Both the position numbers and the translations under genes were made by a program. Positions 27,323-35,522 of a stretch of DNA of 38,854 nucleotides are shown here, in pieces. The notes under the pieces were generated by a model. That model made no database searches, was not told the DNA's origin, and was given only the letters and a program-made list of their open reading frames with translations. The stretch's first letter is position 1. The number at the start of each line of letters is the position of its first letter. The DNA is from Desulfobulbus sp. Lineage in GTDB: Bacteria > Desulfobacterota > Desulfobulbia > Desulfobulbales > Desulfobulbaceae. The stretch covers positions 1 through 38,854 of the forward strand of contig NZ_JAVBXR010000058.1 in the NCBI RefSeq assembly GCF_030824455.1, written 5' to 3'.

Positions 27323-27618
27323 ACCTGCTGCCTGCTGCTGGCCGACGGACGGTTCCGTTGACTCGCCAACCGGCGCCATCTTCTTCACAACCAGTTGCAA
27401 TCACCAGGGTATAAGGCTGTATCCCCGACCAGCGGCGGCGAGGGATTGGCCTTCTGGACCGCGCGCCCCGACATCCGCATGGTGAGCACCCTTCTCGACG
27501 ACAAAAAATGCCTGCTGCGCGCGCTGGGAGTGACGACTTTGTCGGCAAACCGGTGCTGCGTGCGGCGCTTGATCTGCGCCTGCAGAGCCGCTTTTGTCGG
27601 TTCAGGTCGGCCCGATGA
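27323..27618 (+). pseudogene. Decayed response-regulator receiver fragment
   Basis: No intact gene is present, but two frames show receiver-like remnants in the right order. From 27323 one frame gives LLLADG, then after a stop LANRRHLLHNQLQSPGYKA and TSGGEGLAFWTARPDI, like the first half of a receiver domain. It runs into STLLDDKKCLLRALG, after which another frame (from about 27526) gives GSDDFVGKPVLRAALDLRLQSRF, the conserved Lys-Pro end. The middle with the phospho-acceptor Asp is missing. This suggests a former regulator that has lost a segment and gained a stop and a frameshift. It lies directly after the hybrid kinase, its possible former partner. The call rests on motif resemblance only. 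Confidence 0.45.
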
Positions 27619-27734
27619 TGATGAAGCAAAGGTTAAACAACGGCGGAGGAACACAAAACACAGCAAAAAGGGGAGAAGCGGCGCGAGGGCGACGCGCAGA
27701 CCGGCCCCAGGATTCCAGGGCCGGGCGGAACGAC

Positions 27735-27770
27735 GCGGGGCGGCGCGACAGCTGCCCCGCGAGTTTTTTT
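27735..27770 (+). terminator. Rho-independent terminator for rightward transcription
   Basis: GCGGGGC (27735-27741) pairs with GCCCCGC (27754-27760), extended by inner GC pairs, followed by seven T (27764-27770). It ends rightward transcription from the hybrid kinase and receiver remnant and touches the stop codon of the converging pit gene. Between the remnant and this hairpin (27619-27734) I see nothing else. Confidence 0.85.
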
Positions 27771-28753
27771 CAGACCGGAAGCACCCGGTACAGGATGCCG
27801 GCGATGACCATGCAGACTGGAATGGTGAGCACCCAGGCCATGACGATGTTGCCGACAATGCCCCATTTGAGGGCGTGAATGCCGCGGGTGCTGCCCACGC
27901 CCATGATCGAGGTGGAGATGATGTGGGTGGTGCTGACCGGGATGCCGAAATACGAGGCGCTGAGGATAACCGCCGCAGCCGAGGTTTCGGCGGCAAACCC
28001 ATGCACTGGTTTCAGCTTGATCATCTTGGTGCCCATGGTGCGGATGATCCGCCAACCGCCGCCCATGGTGCCCAGCCCCATGGTCACCGCGCAGCCCAGG
28101 ATGACCCAGTACGGCACTTCAAAGGTGGGCAGGGCGTGATAGCTGACCAGGGCCAGGGTGATGATGCCCATGGTCTTCTGGGCGTCGTTGCTGCCGTGGC
28201 TGAGCGCCATGATCCCGGACGAGACCAGCTGCAGCTTCTTGAAGTATTTGTTGACGCTGTTCGGGTTGGCCTTGGCGCAGATCCACAGGATGCTCACCAT
28301 GCAGAGAAAGCCAATGGCAAAGCCGATCAGCGGCGAAGTGATCATCGGCAACAGCACCTTTTTGGCCACGCCCTCGAAGTGGACGACGTGATACCCGGCC
28401 TTGGCGATGGTCGCGCCGATCAGACCGCCGATCAGGGCGTGGGAAGAGCTCGAAGGAATGCCGTAATACCAAGTGATCAGGTTCCAGATGATAGCTGACA
28501 GCAACGCGCAGAGAATCACGCCCTGGGTGACGCTGTCGGTGGCGACAATGCCCTTGCCAATGGTGCTGGCCACATGGGTGCCCATGAAGGCCCCGGCAAT
28601 GTTGAGCACGCCGGCGTAGAGAATGGCGGCGCGGGCGGTCAGCACCTTGGTTGAAACCACGGTGGCGATGGCGTTGGCGGAATCGTGAAAGCCGTTGATG
28701 TATTCAAAAATCAACGAAGCAACAACAACAAAGATAAGCAGGGTCAGAACCAT
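27770..28753 (-). CDS. pit: Low-affinity inorganic phosphate transporter, PiT family
   Basis: Integral membrane protein of 327 residues with about ten hydrophobic segments. Both PiT signature repeats are present: NGFHDSANAIATVVST near residue 20 and LSHGSNDAQKTMGIITLAL near residue 190, together with the PSSSSHALIGGLIG and PVSTTHIISTSIMG half-repeats. PiT proteins bring in phosphate (often as a metal-phosphate complex) with H+ or Na+. It is the second gene of an operon with a PhoU-like DUF47 gene, 73 bases downstream of it, with AAGGA 8 nt before the ATG. This pairing is common in bacteria and the DUF47 protein is thought to modulate the transporter. Five Pho-box-like half-sites lie upstream of the operon, implying induction by phosphate shortage. 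Confidence 0.94.
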   Translation of the reverse strand: MVLTLLIFVVVASLIFEYINGFHDSANAIATVVSTKVLTARAAILYAGVLNIAGAFMGTHVASTIGKGIVATDSVTQGVILCALLSAIIWNLITWYYGIPSSSSHALIGGLIGATIAKAGYHVVHFEGVAKKVLLPMITSPLIGFAIGFLCMVSILWICAKANPNSVNKYFKKLQLVSSGIMALSHGSNDAQKTMGIITLALVSYHALPTFEVPYWVILGCAVTMGLGTMGGGWRIIRTMGTKMIKLKPVHGFAAETSAAAVILSASYFGIPVSTTHIISTSIMGVGSTRGIHALKWGIVGNIVMAWVLTIPVCMVIAGILYRVLPV

Positions 28754-28826
28754 TTAGCACGTCCTTTTTTCCGTGACACACTCGCAAACGGCGCGGGCGG
28801 CCGCTGCTGAGCAAACAATGGCGCGC

Positions 28827-29471
28827 TCAACTGTGCTTGAGGGCGATATTGACAATGAGATCGGAAATGACCGAACAGATGTCCAGGGCGTTCTCGATGC
28901 CTTTGTAAATATCGCGCAGCTTGAGCACATACAACGCGTCGTATTTTCCGGAAAAAATCTCCTCGGTGGCGGTGAACAGGATCTCGTCGCCCCGATTTTC
29001 AATGTCCTTGATCCGGTAGTTGCACGCGGTGACGTCCTTGAGCGGCGCGCCGTTCTTCAGCATCGAGATGATTGTGCGCAGTTCCTCCGCTGACTTGATC
29101 AAAATCTCCGCCTGTTTCTTGACGATGTCGTTGTAGGAATCGATTTTGTAAATGCGCAGGTTGACGCAGGCCTTGAGAATGACCTTGGTGCTTTTGTAGA
29201 GGTAGGAAGAAATCAGCTGGATGTCTTCCCGGTCGATGGGGGTGACAAAAGAGGCGTTGAGCAGGGAAAGACTTCCCTCCATGGCCTCGACCGCCCGCCG
29301 TTTATAGGTCTTGGCGTGGATGAGATATTCTTCCCGCTCGGTCAGATCGGAATGCACGATCTGATAAAACAGTTGGGAGGACAGCTCGCAGACCTCGGCT
29401 CCATTTTCAAAATGTTGGTAAAATTTATTTTCCGGCGGCGGCAGCAGTTTAGCGAGAAAACCAAGGCTCAT
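28827..29471 (-). CDS. DUF47 family PhoU-like protein, Pit accessory
   Basis: All-helical, soluble protein of 214 residues, the usual size for the DUF47/PhoU-like family. Typical segments are the N-terminal LLPPPENKFYQHFENGAEV, the KRRAVEAMEGSLSLLNASFVTPIDREDI helix pair near residue 60-85, and the ENRGDEI and DIYKGIENALD helices in the second three-helix bundle, where metal-binding acidic residues are found in PhoU proteins. It directly precedes pit in the same operon and probably regulates phosphate uptake. Its promoter region contains the 11-bp spaced repeats listed separately. Confidence 0.9.
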   Translation of the reverse strand: MSLGFLAKLLPPPENKFYQHFENGAEVCELSSQLFYQIVHSDLTEREEYLIHAKTYKRRAVEAMEGSLSLLNASFVTPIDREDIQLISSYLYKSTKVILKACVNLRIYKIDSYNDIVKKQAEILIKSAEELRTIISMLKNGAPLKDVTACNYRIKDIENRGDEILFTATEEIFSGKYDALYVLKLRDIYKGIENALDICSVISDLIVNIALKHS

Positions 29472-29642
29472 AATCGTTCTCTTCTCCTCAACAAGAATTC
29501 AAATCGGTAAAAAGCGGCTCAGGCGCCCGTCTCTCTTGAAACAGGTTTGCAAAGCGCCCCTTGTCGCGCCCAGCTGCAGGCCCGACATTCCGCAGCTGCA
29601 GAATGTTTGGGGGAAGCCTTAAGCCGGACCGACTTTACCTTC

Positions 29643-29693
29643 CTAACATGATTATGACACCAAAAAAACAGCCTGCTAACAGTTTTCTAACAA
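29643..29693 (-). promoter_or_regulatory. Pho-box-like array of five half-sites
   Basis: Read on the minus strand, the hexamers TGTTAG, TGTTAG, TGTTTT, TGTCAT and TGTTAG start exactly 11 bp apart (plus-strand copies at 29687, 29676, 29665, 29654 and 29643). Most are preceded by C or T and followed by AT-rich spacers, which is the PhoB box design (CTGTCAT plus four bases, repeated every 11 bp). They lie about 170 bases upstream of the DUF47-pit start. An AT-only palindrome (29708-29725, arms AAATATAT and ATATATTT) lies just behind and may end the upstream transport operon or act as an UP-like element. PhoB control is inferred. Confidence 0.7.
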
Positions 29694-29768
29694 AAACATC
29701 GACTCAAAAATATATCTATATATTTCAGATTGTTATCAATGACCACTCAGTCCTTGTCAATGCCGCGG

Positions 29769-30890
29769 TCAGGCCGCAAGACCAATGGTGCGACGGAATC
29801 GGGCCAGAGACAGGCCAAAGAGGAGCGCGCCGATCAGGGCCAGGGCAAGGAACCTCGGCCAGACCACGTCGAACCCGGCCCCTCGGTACAAAATCGCCTG
29901 AGCCAGGGCCACATAGTGGGTGGTCGGCGCAGCCTGCATCACGGTTTGGACAAAGACCGGCATGCTTTCCCTGGGCGTGACCCCGCCGGAGAGCATCTGC
30001 AGCGGCAGCAGCACCAGCATCATCAACAGGCCGAATTGGGGCATGGAGCGGGCCAAAGAACCCAAGAAAATCCCCATGGAGGACGAGGCGAACAGGTGCA
30101 GCCCGGTCCCGGCGAAAAAGAGGAGCAGCGAGCCCTCGATCCGCACCGCCAGCAGCCCCTGAACCACCAAAACCAGCGACAGTCCGCTGGCGACCAGCAC
30201 CACCAGCCCCATGGCCCAGACCTTGCTCACCATGATCTCAAAGGGCGTCACCGGCATGACCAGCAGATGCTCGACCGTGCCGTGTTCGCGTTCGCGGATC
30301 AGCGAGGCTCCGGTAAGGATAATGGAAAGCATAGTGACGTTGTTGATCACCTCCATCACCGAACCGAACCAGGCCTGGGTGAGCGACGGATTAAACCGGG
30401 CGCGGATGTTGAGCTCCACCGGGGTTGCCGCTATGCCCCGATAACGCTGGACAAACTCGGCCACCTCGCTGCTCACGATGGTCTGAATGTAGCCGTTGCC
30501 GGTAAAGGCCTGCGACATGCGGGTGGCGTCGACATTGAGCTGAATGGTCGGACTGCGCCCGGCCAGGACGTCGCGCTGAAAATCCGGCGGAATGTCGAGG
30601 GCAAAGGTGTCGAGTCCGGCGTCCATGCGCGCGTCCATCTCCGGCTGGCTGATCAGCGACGGAGCGAGAAAATGGGGCGGATAAAAGGCGCCGGCAATGC
30701 GGGCCGACAGCGGCGAACCGTCCTCGTCGACAATCGCGACCGGGGCCTTGTTGAGCGAATCGGGCATGGCCGTTGCGGCGGCGTAAACCCCGACGGTAAA
30801 GGCATAGACGACCAGAAACGCCAAAATCGGGTCCCGCGCCAGGCTGCGCAACTCCTTAACACCCAGGCACACAATATTGGCGGCGCGCAT
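29769..30890 (-). CDS. ABC-2 type permease, second membrane subunit of an RbbA/YhhJ-type exporter
   Basis: Membrane protein of 373 residues: one N-terminal TM (about 20-40), a large extracytoplasmic region (45-170) and five or so C-terminal TM helices with the ABC-2 segments IREREHGTVEHLLVMPVTP and LGSLARSMPQFGLLMMLVLLPLQMLSGG. This is the layout of YhhJ-type permeases that work with RbbA/YhiH and the YhiI adaptor. The ATG at 30890 lies two bases after the stop of the double ATPase gene and has an excellent ribosome site (AGGAGGG). It is the last gene of the export operon. The substrate is unknown; drugs, lipids or toxic compounds are typical guesses for this family. Confidence 0.88.
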   Translation of the reverse strand: MRAANIVCLGVKELRSLARDPILAFLVVYAFTVGVYAAATAMPDSLNKAPVAIVDEDGSPLSARIAGAFYPPHFLAPSLISQPEMDARMDAGLDTFALDIPPDFQRDVLAGRSPTIQLNVDATRMSQAFTGNGYIQTIVSSEVAEFVQRYRGIAATPVELNIRARFNPSLTQAWFGSVMEVINNVTMLSIILTGASLIREREHGTVEHLLVMPVTPFEIMVSKVWAMGLVVLVASGLSLVLVVQGLLAVRIEGSLLLFFAGTGLHLFASSSMGIFLGSLARSMPQFGLLMMLVLLPLQMLSGGVTPRESMPVFVQTVMQAAPTTHYVALAQAILYRGAGFDVVWPRFLALALIGALLFGLSLARFRRTIGLAA

Positions 30891-30892
30891 GC

Positions 30893-33622
30893 TCAACCCT
30901 CCTGTTTTTTCAACAACGCCGCGCACAGCCCGAGCAGCACCGGAATAGCGAGCAGCAGGGCCAGATAGTTGCCCTGAAGATCGGCAAATCCCAGGGCCTT
31001 GGCAAAGACGCCCCGGGTGATGGTGAGAAAATGCGCGGTGGGGTAGAGCGTGCCGATCACCCGGCCCAACCCCTCCTGCGAGGCGACCGGATTGGTCATA
31101 CCGGAGAAATTGACCGAGGGCAGGATGGTGAGGATGGCGGCGCCGAAGATGGCGGCCACCTGGCTGCGCATGAACGAGGAAATCAGCTGGCCCAAAGCGG
31201 TGGCGGCGGTGACGTAAATCAGCGCGGCCACGGTCAGGGTGAAGAAATCGCCCTTGATCGGGACGCGAAACAGCAGCGCCGCCATCAGGGTCAGGAGAAA
31301 AAAATTGACCATCGCCAAACCGATGTAGGGCAGCTGCTTGCCCAGCAGAAATTCCATCCGGGTGACCGGGGTGACGTAGAGGTTGACGATCGAACCCAGC
31401 TCTTTCTCCCGAACCACGCTGAGCGCGGTGAGCATGGCCGGAATCATGATCAGTAGCAGGGGAATCACCGCCGGGACCATGGCCACCAGGCTTTTGACGT
31501 CCGGGTTGTAGCGGTAGCGGGTTTCGATGTTCGCCAGAACGGTTGCGCCGGCGCCGCTTGACTGGCGCGCGGCCCGGTTGGACAGCCACAGGCTGTGCAT
31601 GCCGCTCACATAGCCCTGGATGGTCTCGGCCCGCTGGGGCATGGCCCCGTCGATCCAGGCGGCGATGACCACGGACCGGCCGCGCCCGAGATCGCGGCCA
31701 AATCCCGGCGGGATCTCGAGGGCCAGGCTGATCTCGCCCGAACGCATGCGCCCGTCCAGGTCGGCGTAGTCGACAATCGGCGGATGTTCAATGAAATAGC
31801 ACGAACCACTCAGATTAAGGATGTAATCGCGGCTGACCGTGGTCTGGTCGCGATCCAGCACCGCAAAAGACAGGTCTTCGACGTCAAAACTGATGCCGTA
31901 GCCCATGATCACCATCAGAATGACGCTGCCGACCAGGGCCAGGGTGGCCCGCACCGGATCACGGCGCAGCTCCATGGACTCGCGCCGGGTGTAACTGAGG
32001 GCCCGGGCAAGGCTGAACCCCTTGCCGAAAAGCCAATGCGGCGCGCAGGAACGAGCGCCGCCCTGACCGCGGGCAGGAGGAGGGGCAACCTGTCCTTCAA
32101 TCAACGGCTCGGTGGATTCGTCCTGCGCGCCAGCCTCTGCAAGATAACTGATGAACGCCTGCTCCAAGCTGGCAACGCCGCGCCCGGCCTTCAACGCCTC
32201 CGGGCTGTCGCTGACCAGCACCCGACCGGCGTGCATCAGGGAAATGCGGTCGCAGCGCTCGGCCTCGTTCATAAAATGGGTGGAGATGAAAATAGTGACC
32301 CCGTCATTGCGGGCCAGGTCGATCATGCTCCGCCAGAAACTGTCGCGGGCAATGGGATCAACCCCTGAGGTCGGCTCGTCGAGGATCAGCATCTCCGGTT
32401 TGTGGATCATGGCCACGGCCAGGGACAACCGTTGCCGCTGCCCCAAGGGCAGATTGCCGGGAAGAGCGTCCAGCACCCCGACCAGATCGAAACGCGCGGC
32501 CATCTCGCTCACCCGCCCTGCAATCTCCGCCGGCGGCACGCTGAACAGACGGGCGTGCAGTTGCAGATTCTGGACCACGGTCAGTTCAGAATAGAGCGAA
32601 AACGACTGGGTCATGTAGCCGACCCGCCGCCGGACGGCAACGTCCCTGGCGTCCACCGGTTGGCCAAACAGCCGGGCCTCGCCGCTGCTGGCCGGCAGCA
32701 GGCCGGTGAGCATCTTCATGGTGGTGGTCTTGCCGCAGCCGTTGGAACCGAGGAACCCAAAAATCTCGCCGCTCTTGATGCGGAAACTCACCCGGTCGAC
32801 CGCGACAAAATCGCCAAAACGCATGGTCAGCTCTTGGGCCTCAATGGCGGTCGGCGCCGATGCGTCGTCCCCGCGCGGCGGAATCACCACCGGCTGGTGG
32901 TCGCGGCGGCGCTCCTCGGGCAGAAGGGCGATAAAGGCCGCTTCAAGCGTGGCGGCGCCGGTCCGCGCCAGTAGTTCCTTCGGCGTTCCCGTGGCCAGCG
33001 CCCTGCCCCCTTCCATTATTGCCAGCCAATCAAAACGAGCCGCCTCCTCCATGTAGGCGGTGGCGACCAGCACGCTCATGCCCGGCCGGGTGGCGCGGAT
33101 GCGTTCGATCAGTTCCCAAAACTGGACCCGGGACAGGGGATCGACGCCGGTGGTCGGTTCATCCAGAATCAACAGGTCCGGATCGTGGATCAGGGCGCAG
33201 CAGAGCCCCAGTTTCTGCTTCATGCCTCCGGAGAGTTTGCCGGCCGGACGTGCTCGAAACGGGGTCAGACCGGTGCTGGCCAGGAGACGATCAATCCGCC
33301 AATTGCGTTCGGCCTGGCCCTGGCCAAACAACCGACCGAAAAAATCGATGTTCTCAACCACCGACAGGGTGGGATAGAGATTTTTCCCCAACCCCTGGGG
33401 CATGTAGGCAATCCGCGGGCAGACTGTTTCGCGGTGGCGGCGCCGGCCCATGTCGCCGCCGAGCACCTCCACCCGTCCATGCTGGACGGCGTGGGCCCCA
33501 GCCACCAAGGCAAACAGGCTGGACTTGCCGACCCCGTCCGGTCCGATCAGGCCGGCCATGCAACCAGACGGAAAATCCAGGCTGACCTTGTCTGACCTTG
33601 TCCAGCGCCAGGGTCCGGCCAT
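30893..33622 (-). CDS. RbbA/YhiH-like double ATP-binding domain and permease fusion, frameshifted near its start
   Basis: The open part encodes 909 residues: a first ATPase domain (Walker [10 protein letters not shown], signature LSGGM, Walker B LLILDEP), a second (Walker [17 protein letters not shown] in place of LSGGQ, Walker B MLILDEP) and an ABC-2 permease domain of about 370 residues with six TM helices. The natural start is at 33677, where ATG overlaps the adaptor stop (ATGA) and the first 28 codons give [21 protein letters not shown], the usual first strand. A 10-bp tandem duplication at 33583-33602 then shifts the frame by one. Removing one copy restores a single ORF 30893-33677. As it stands, only an out-of-frame ATG at 33622, without ribosome site, reads the rest, so the protein may be poorly made. 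Confidence 0.82.
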   Translation of the reverse strand: MAGPWRWTRSDKVSLDFPSGCMAGLIGPDGVGKSSLFALVAGAHAVQHGRVEVLGGDMGRRRHRETVCPRIAYMPQGLGKNLYPTLSVVENIDFFGRLFGQGQAERNWRIDRLLASTGLTPFRARPAGKLSGGMKQKLGLCCALIHDPDLLILDEPTTGVDPLSRVQFWELIERIRATRPGMSVLVATAYMEEAARFDWLAIMEGGRALATGTPKELLARTGAATLEAAFIALLPEERRRDHQPVVIPPRGDDASAPTAIEAQELTMRFGDFVAVDRVSFRIKSGEIFGFLGSNGCGKTTTMKMLTGLLPASSGEARLFGQPVDARDVAVRRRVGYMTQSFSLYSELTVVQNLQLHARLFSVPPAEIAGRVSEMAARFDLVGVLDALPGNLPLGQRQRLSLAVAMIHKPEMLILDEPTSGVDPIARDSFWRSMIDLARNDGVTIFISTHFMNEAERCDRISLMHAGRVLVSDSPEALKAGRGVASLEQAFISYLAEAGAQDESTEPLIEGQVAPPPARGQGGARSCAPHWLFGKGFSLARALSYTRRESMELRRDPVRATLALVGSVILMVIMGYGISFDVEDLSFAVLDRDQTTVSRDYILNLSGSCYFIEHPPIVDYADLDGRMRSGEISLALEIPPGFGRDLGRGRSVVIAAWIDGAMPQRAETIQGYVSGMHSLWLSNRAARQSSGAGATVLANIETRYRYNPDVKSLVAMVPAVIPLLLIMIPAMLTALSVVREKELGSIVNLYVTPVTRMEFLLGKQLPYIGLAMVNFFLLTLMAALLFRVPIKGDFFTLTVAALIYVTAATALGQLISSFMRSQVAAIFGAAILTILPSVNFSGMTNPVASQEGLGRVIGTLYPTAHFLTITRGVFAKALGFADLQGNYLALLLAIPVLLGLCAALLKKQEG
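33583..33602 (-). repeat. 10-bp tandem duplication that frameshifts the exporter ATPase
   Basis: TGACCTTGTC is present twice without a gap (33583-33592, 33593-33602). Ten is one more than a multiple of three, which is exactly the shift between the frame starting at 33677 and the long frame ending at 30893. Confidence 0.88.
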
Positions 33623-33673
33623 AGCGCAGACTGACCCCGGTCAACCGGGCAACCGGCGGCGGCGCTTGCCGAT

Positions 33674-34762
33674 TCATGGCTGCGGCTCGCTTTCAGGCGG
33701 CAGTCGCACCTGCAGTTCGGCCGGCCAATCGATCTTCTGGTCCAGCCGCACATAGGCCATGCCGGGCACGCCGGTTTTCACGTGGGTGATGTGGGTTTTC
33801 AACAGCTCGGGATCGATTTTGGCCTTGACCCGAAACATCAGCTTCTGCCGCTCGCTGGCGGTTTCCACCGTCTTGGGCGTGAACTGGGCGACATCGGCGA
33901 CAAAGGAAACCCGGGCGGGAATGACGAATTGCGGGGATGCGTCGAACACCAGCCGCACCTCGGCGCCGAGCCCGAGTTGGCCCGCCTTTTCCGTGGGCAG
34001 GAAAAAGGTCATCGAAACGTCTGCCAGATCGAGCAGATTGAGCACTTTGCCGCCGCCGGCCAGGACCTCGCCGGGCTGGGCCACCCGGTACTGGATGCGG
34101 CCGGCGGTCGGGGCCTTGAGCACGCCGTCGTCAATGTCGACCTGCAAACGCTCGATGGTGGCCCGAGCGGCATTGACCGCCGACTGGCTGCCCAGCAGTT
34201 GCGATTTGGCGGTGATCACCGCTGCCTGGGCCGCCGCGATCTGGGCCTCGGCGGCGCTGACCGCAGCCTGCCCGCTGAGATACAGGGCGCGGTTGTCGTC
34301 GAGATCCTGCACCGAGGTGGCGCCCTTGCGCGACAGAACCTCAAAGCGCTCCAACCGCTTGCGGGACGCCTCAAGCTCGGCCCGGCGCTGGGCCAGCACG
34401 GCCTGGGCCGCGTTTTTCTCGCTCAGCCGTTGCTCGACCTGACTTTTGGCGGTCTCCACCGCGTAGCCTGCCTGCTGCAACTGGGCTTCGGCCTCGCGGC
34501 GCTGGGCCTCCAACTGCTGGGTGTCCATACGGGCCAGGATCTGGCCTTGGGTCACGAAATCGCCCTCGCTGGCCAGGATCTCCTTGATCCGGCCGGCGCT
34601 CTTGGCGGCAACGTCAATCTCCACCGCCTCAATCCGGCCGTTGCCGCCGACAAACCCATCGGCCAGCCCCTTGGGCCGCAGCAAACGCCAGGCCAGAACC
34701 GCGGCCGCGATCAAGAGCGCACACCCCATCCACCCCAGCCATTTCTTCGTGTTCAGGCCCAT
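33674..34762 (-). CDS. HlyD-family periplasmic adaptor (YhiI-like)
   Basis: Membrane-fusion protein of 362 residues. An N-terminal TM anchor (about 9-26) is followed by a first biotinyl-lipoyl half (AVEIDVAAKSAGRIKEILASEGDFV), a long coiled-coil hairpin (about 75-205, rich in Ala, Gln, Glu, with SRKGATSVQDLDDNRA at its turn), the second lipoyl half (KAPTAGRIQYRVAQPGEV) and a beta-barrel domain (240-340). It links the inner-membrane ABC exporter encoded next to an outer-membrane channel. It is the first gene of the export operon, with ATGA overlap to the ATPase gene. The outer-membrane factor gene at 37326 lies on the other strand and could supply the channel. Confidence 0.92.
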   Translation of the reverse strand: MGLNTKKWLGWMGCALLIAAAVLAWRLLRPKGLADGFVGGNGRIEAVEIDVAAKSAGRIKEILASEGDFVTQGQILARMDTQQLEAQRREAEAQLQQAGYAVETAKSQVEQRLSEKNAAQAVLAQRRAELEASRKRLERFEVLSRKGATSVQDLDDNRALYLSGQAAVSAAEAQIAAAQAAVITAKSQLLGSQSAVNAARATIERLQVDIDDGVLKAPTAGRIQYRVAQPGEVLAGGGKVLNLLDLADVSMTFFLPTEKAGQLGLGAEVRLVFDASPQFVIPARVSFVADVAQFTPKTVETASERQKLMFRVKAKIDPELLKTHITHVKTGVPGMAYVRLDQKIDWPAELQVRLPPESEPQP

Positions 34763-34821
34763 TGCCGCCTCCTCTCATTTCGTTGCCCGGCGGCAGGCCC
34801 GCGCCCTGCCCCGTTTGCGCC

Positions 34822-35367
34822 CTACACCTCTTTGTAGCTTGCCGCGCCTGTGCCGGTTCCGCCGCTGACAAACCGCCAGTTCAAAAACAAGGTGAGTTGC
34901 TTGCCCGGATCGCCGCTGACAAGCCCCGAACCCGTCCCGGAATGGAGGGTCCAACAGGATGAAAGAAAATGAAAATGCAGCTCGATGTGATCGCTGGCGA
35001 CAAATCTGCCGAGCAATTGCCCAGCCCTGACGTCGCCGCCGCGAAAATCGCCGCTGATGACAACCCCGGTCTGGTGAAAAACGAACACCACCCCGGTTTG
35101 AGGCAGCCCTTCACCGCTTTTCGCCATCACAAAACGTCGATTGTCCAGGCTGTATCTGGGTTGCGAAACCGCCAACTCCGCCTGACATCCGGCGTGTCCC
35201 AAAGCGTGTCTGAAAACGAAACCGCTGATTGCCGCCGGCGCAGGCGCAGGCGTCTGTCTCTCTTCCATGGGCTGATGCTGTTGGCATACTTGATTTTTCA
35301 GCGCAACCGGCAAGGCCTGCAAGAGAATGCGGCCGCCGCGCGGATCATAGAGAGAGGCGAGAACCAT
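34822..35367 (-). CDS. Small conserved protein of the family often labelled n-acetylglutamate synthase
   Basis: The last 110 of 181 residues match a small all-beta family that databases often name n-acetylglutamate synthase without proof: NRRFVMAKSGEG, then FHQTGVVISGDFRGGDVRAGQLLGRF, then a central strand and a final WRFVSGGTGTGAASYKE. Members show this order of strands: modified start, G..GG.I..G.L.G, then a tryptophan-containing final hairpin ending in Glu. The first 70 residues (with a Pro/Ala run) are not part of the family, so the true start may be further in; ATG codons at 35367 and 35268 lack good ribosome sites. It lies 59 bases before the export operon on the same strand. The enzymatic name should not be trusted. 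Confidence 0.5.
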   Translation of the reverse strand: MVLASLYDPRGGRILLQALPVALKNQVCQQHQPMEERQTPAPAPAAISGFVFRHALGHAGCQAELAVSQPRYSLDNRRFVMAKSGEGLPQTGVVFVFHQTGVVISGDFRGGDVRAGQLLGRFVASDHIELHFHFLSSCWTLHSGTGSGLVSGDPGKQLTLFLNWRFVSGGTGTGAASYKEV

Positions 35368-35522
35368 GCCAGAAGCATCTCATCGATTTTTCAATAAAAA
35401 GACAACCATCATGGCAAAAATTACCATATATCGAAATTCATATTCCCAGATAATGGAATACAAGGTATTTTTACCAAATACGGTAACAGCAATCGCTGCG
35501 TCGCCTCGGACAAGGATCTTTT

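Noticed and set aside
27619..28498. Long plus-strand ORF continuing through the pit gene
   Set aside because: It is the shadow of pit, passes through the terminator hairpin, and its Gly/His/Asp-rich product resembles no protein.
30891..31589. Extension of the second permease upstream through the double ATPase gene
   Set aside because: The extension is a shadow of the ATPase gene in another frame; the ATG at 30890 has AGGAGGG and a two-base gap after the previous stop.
34969..35397. A 142-codon plus-strand ORF with an AT-rich start context
   Set aside because: The opposite strand encodes the recognisable small beta family, and this translation shows no domain.
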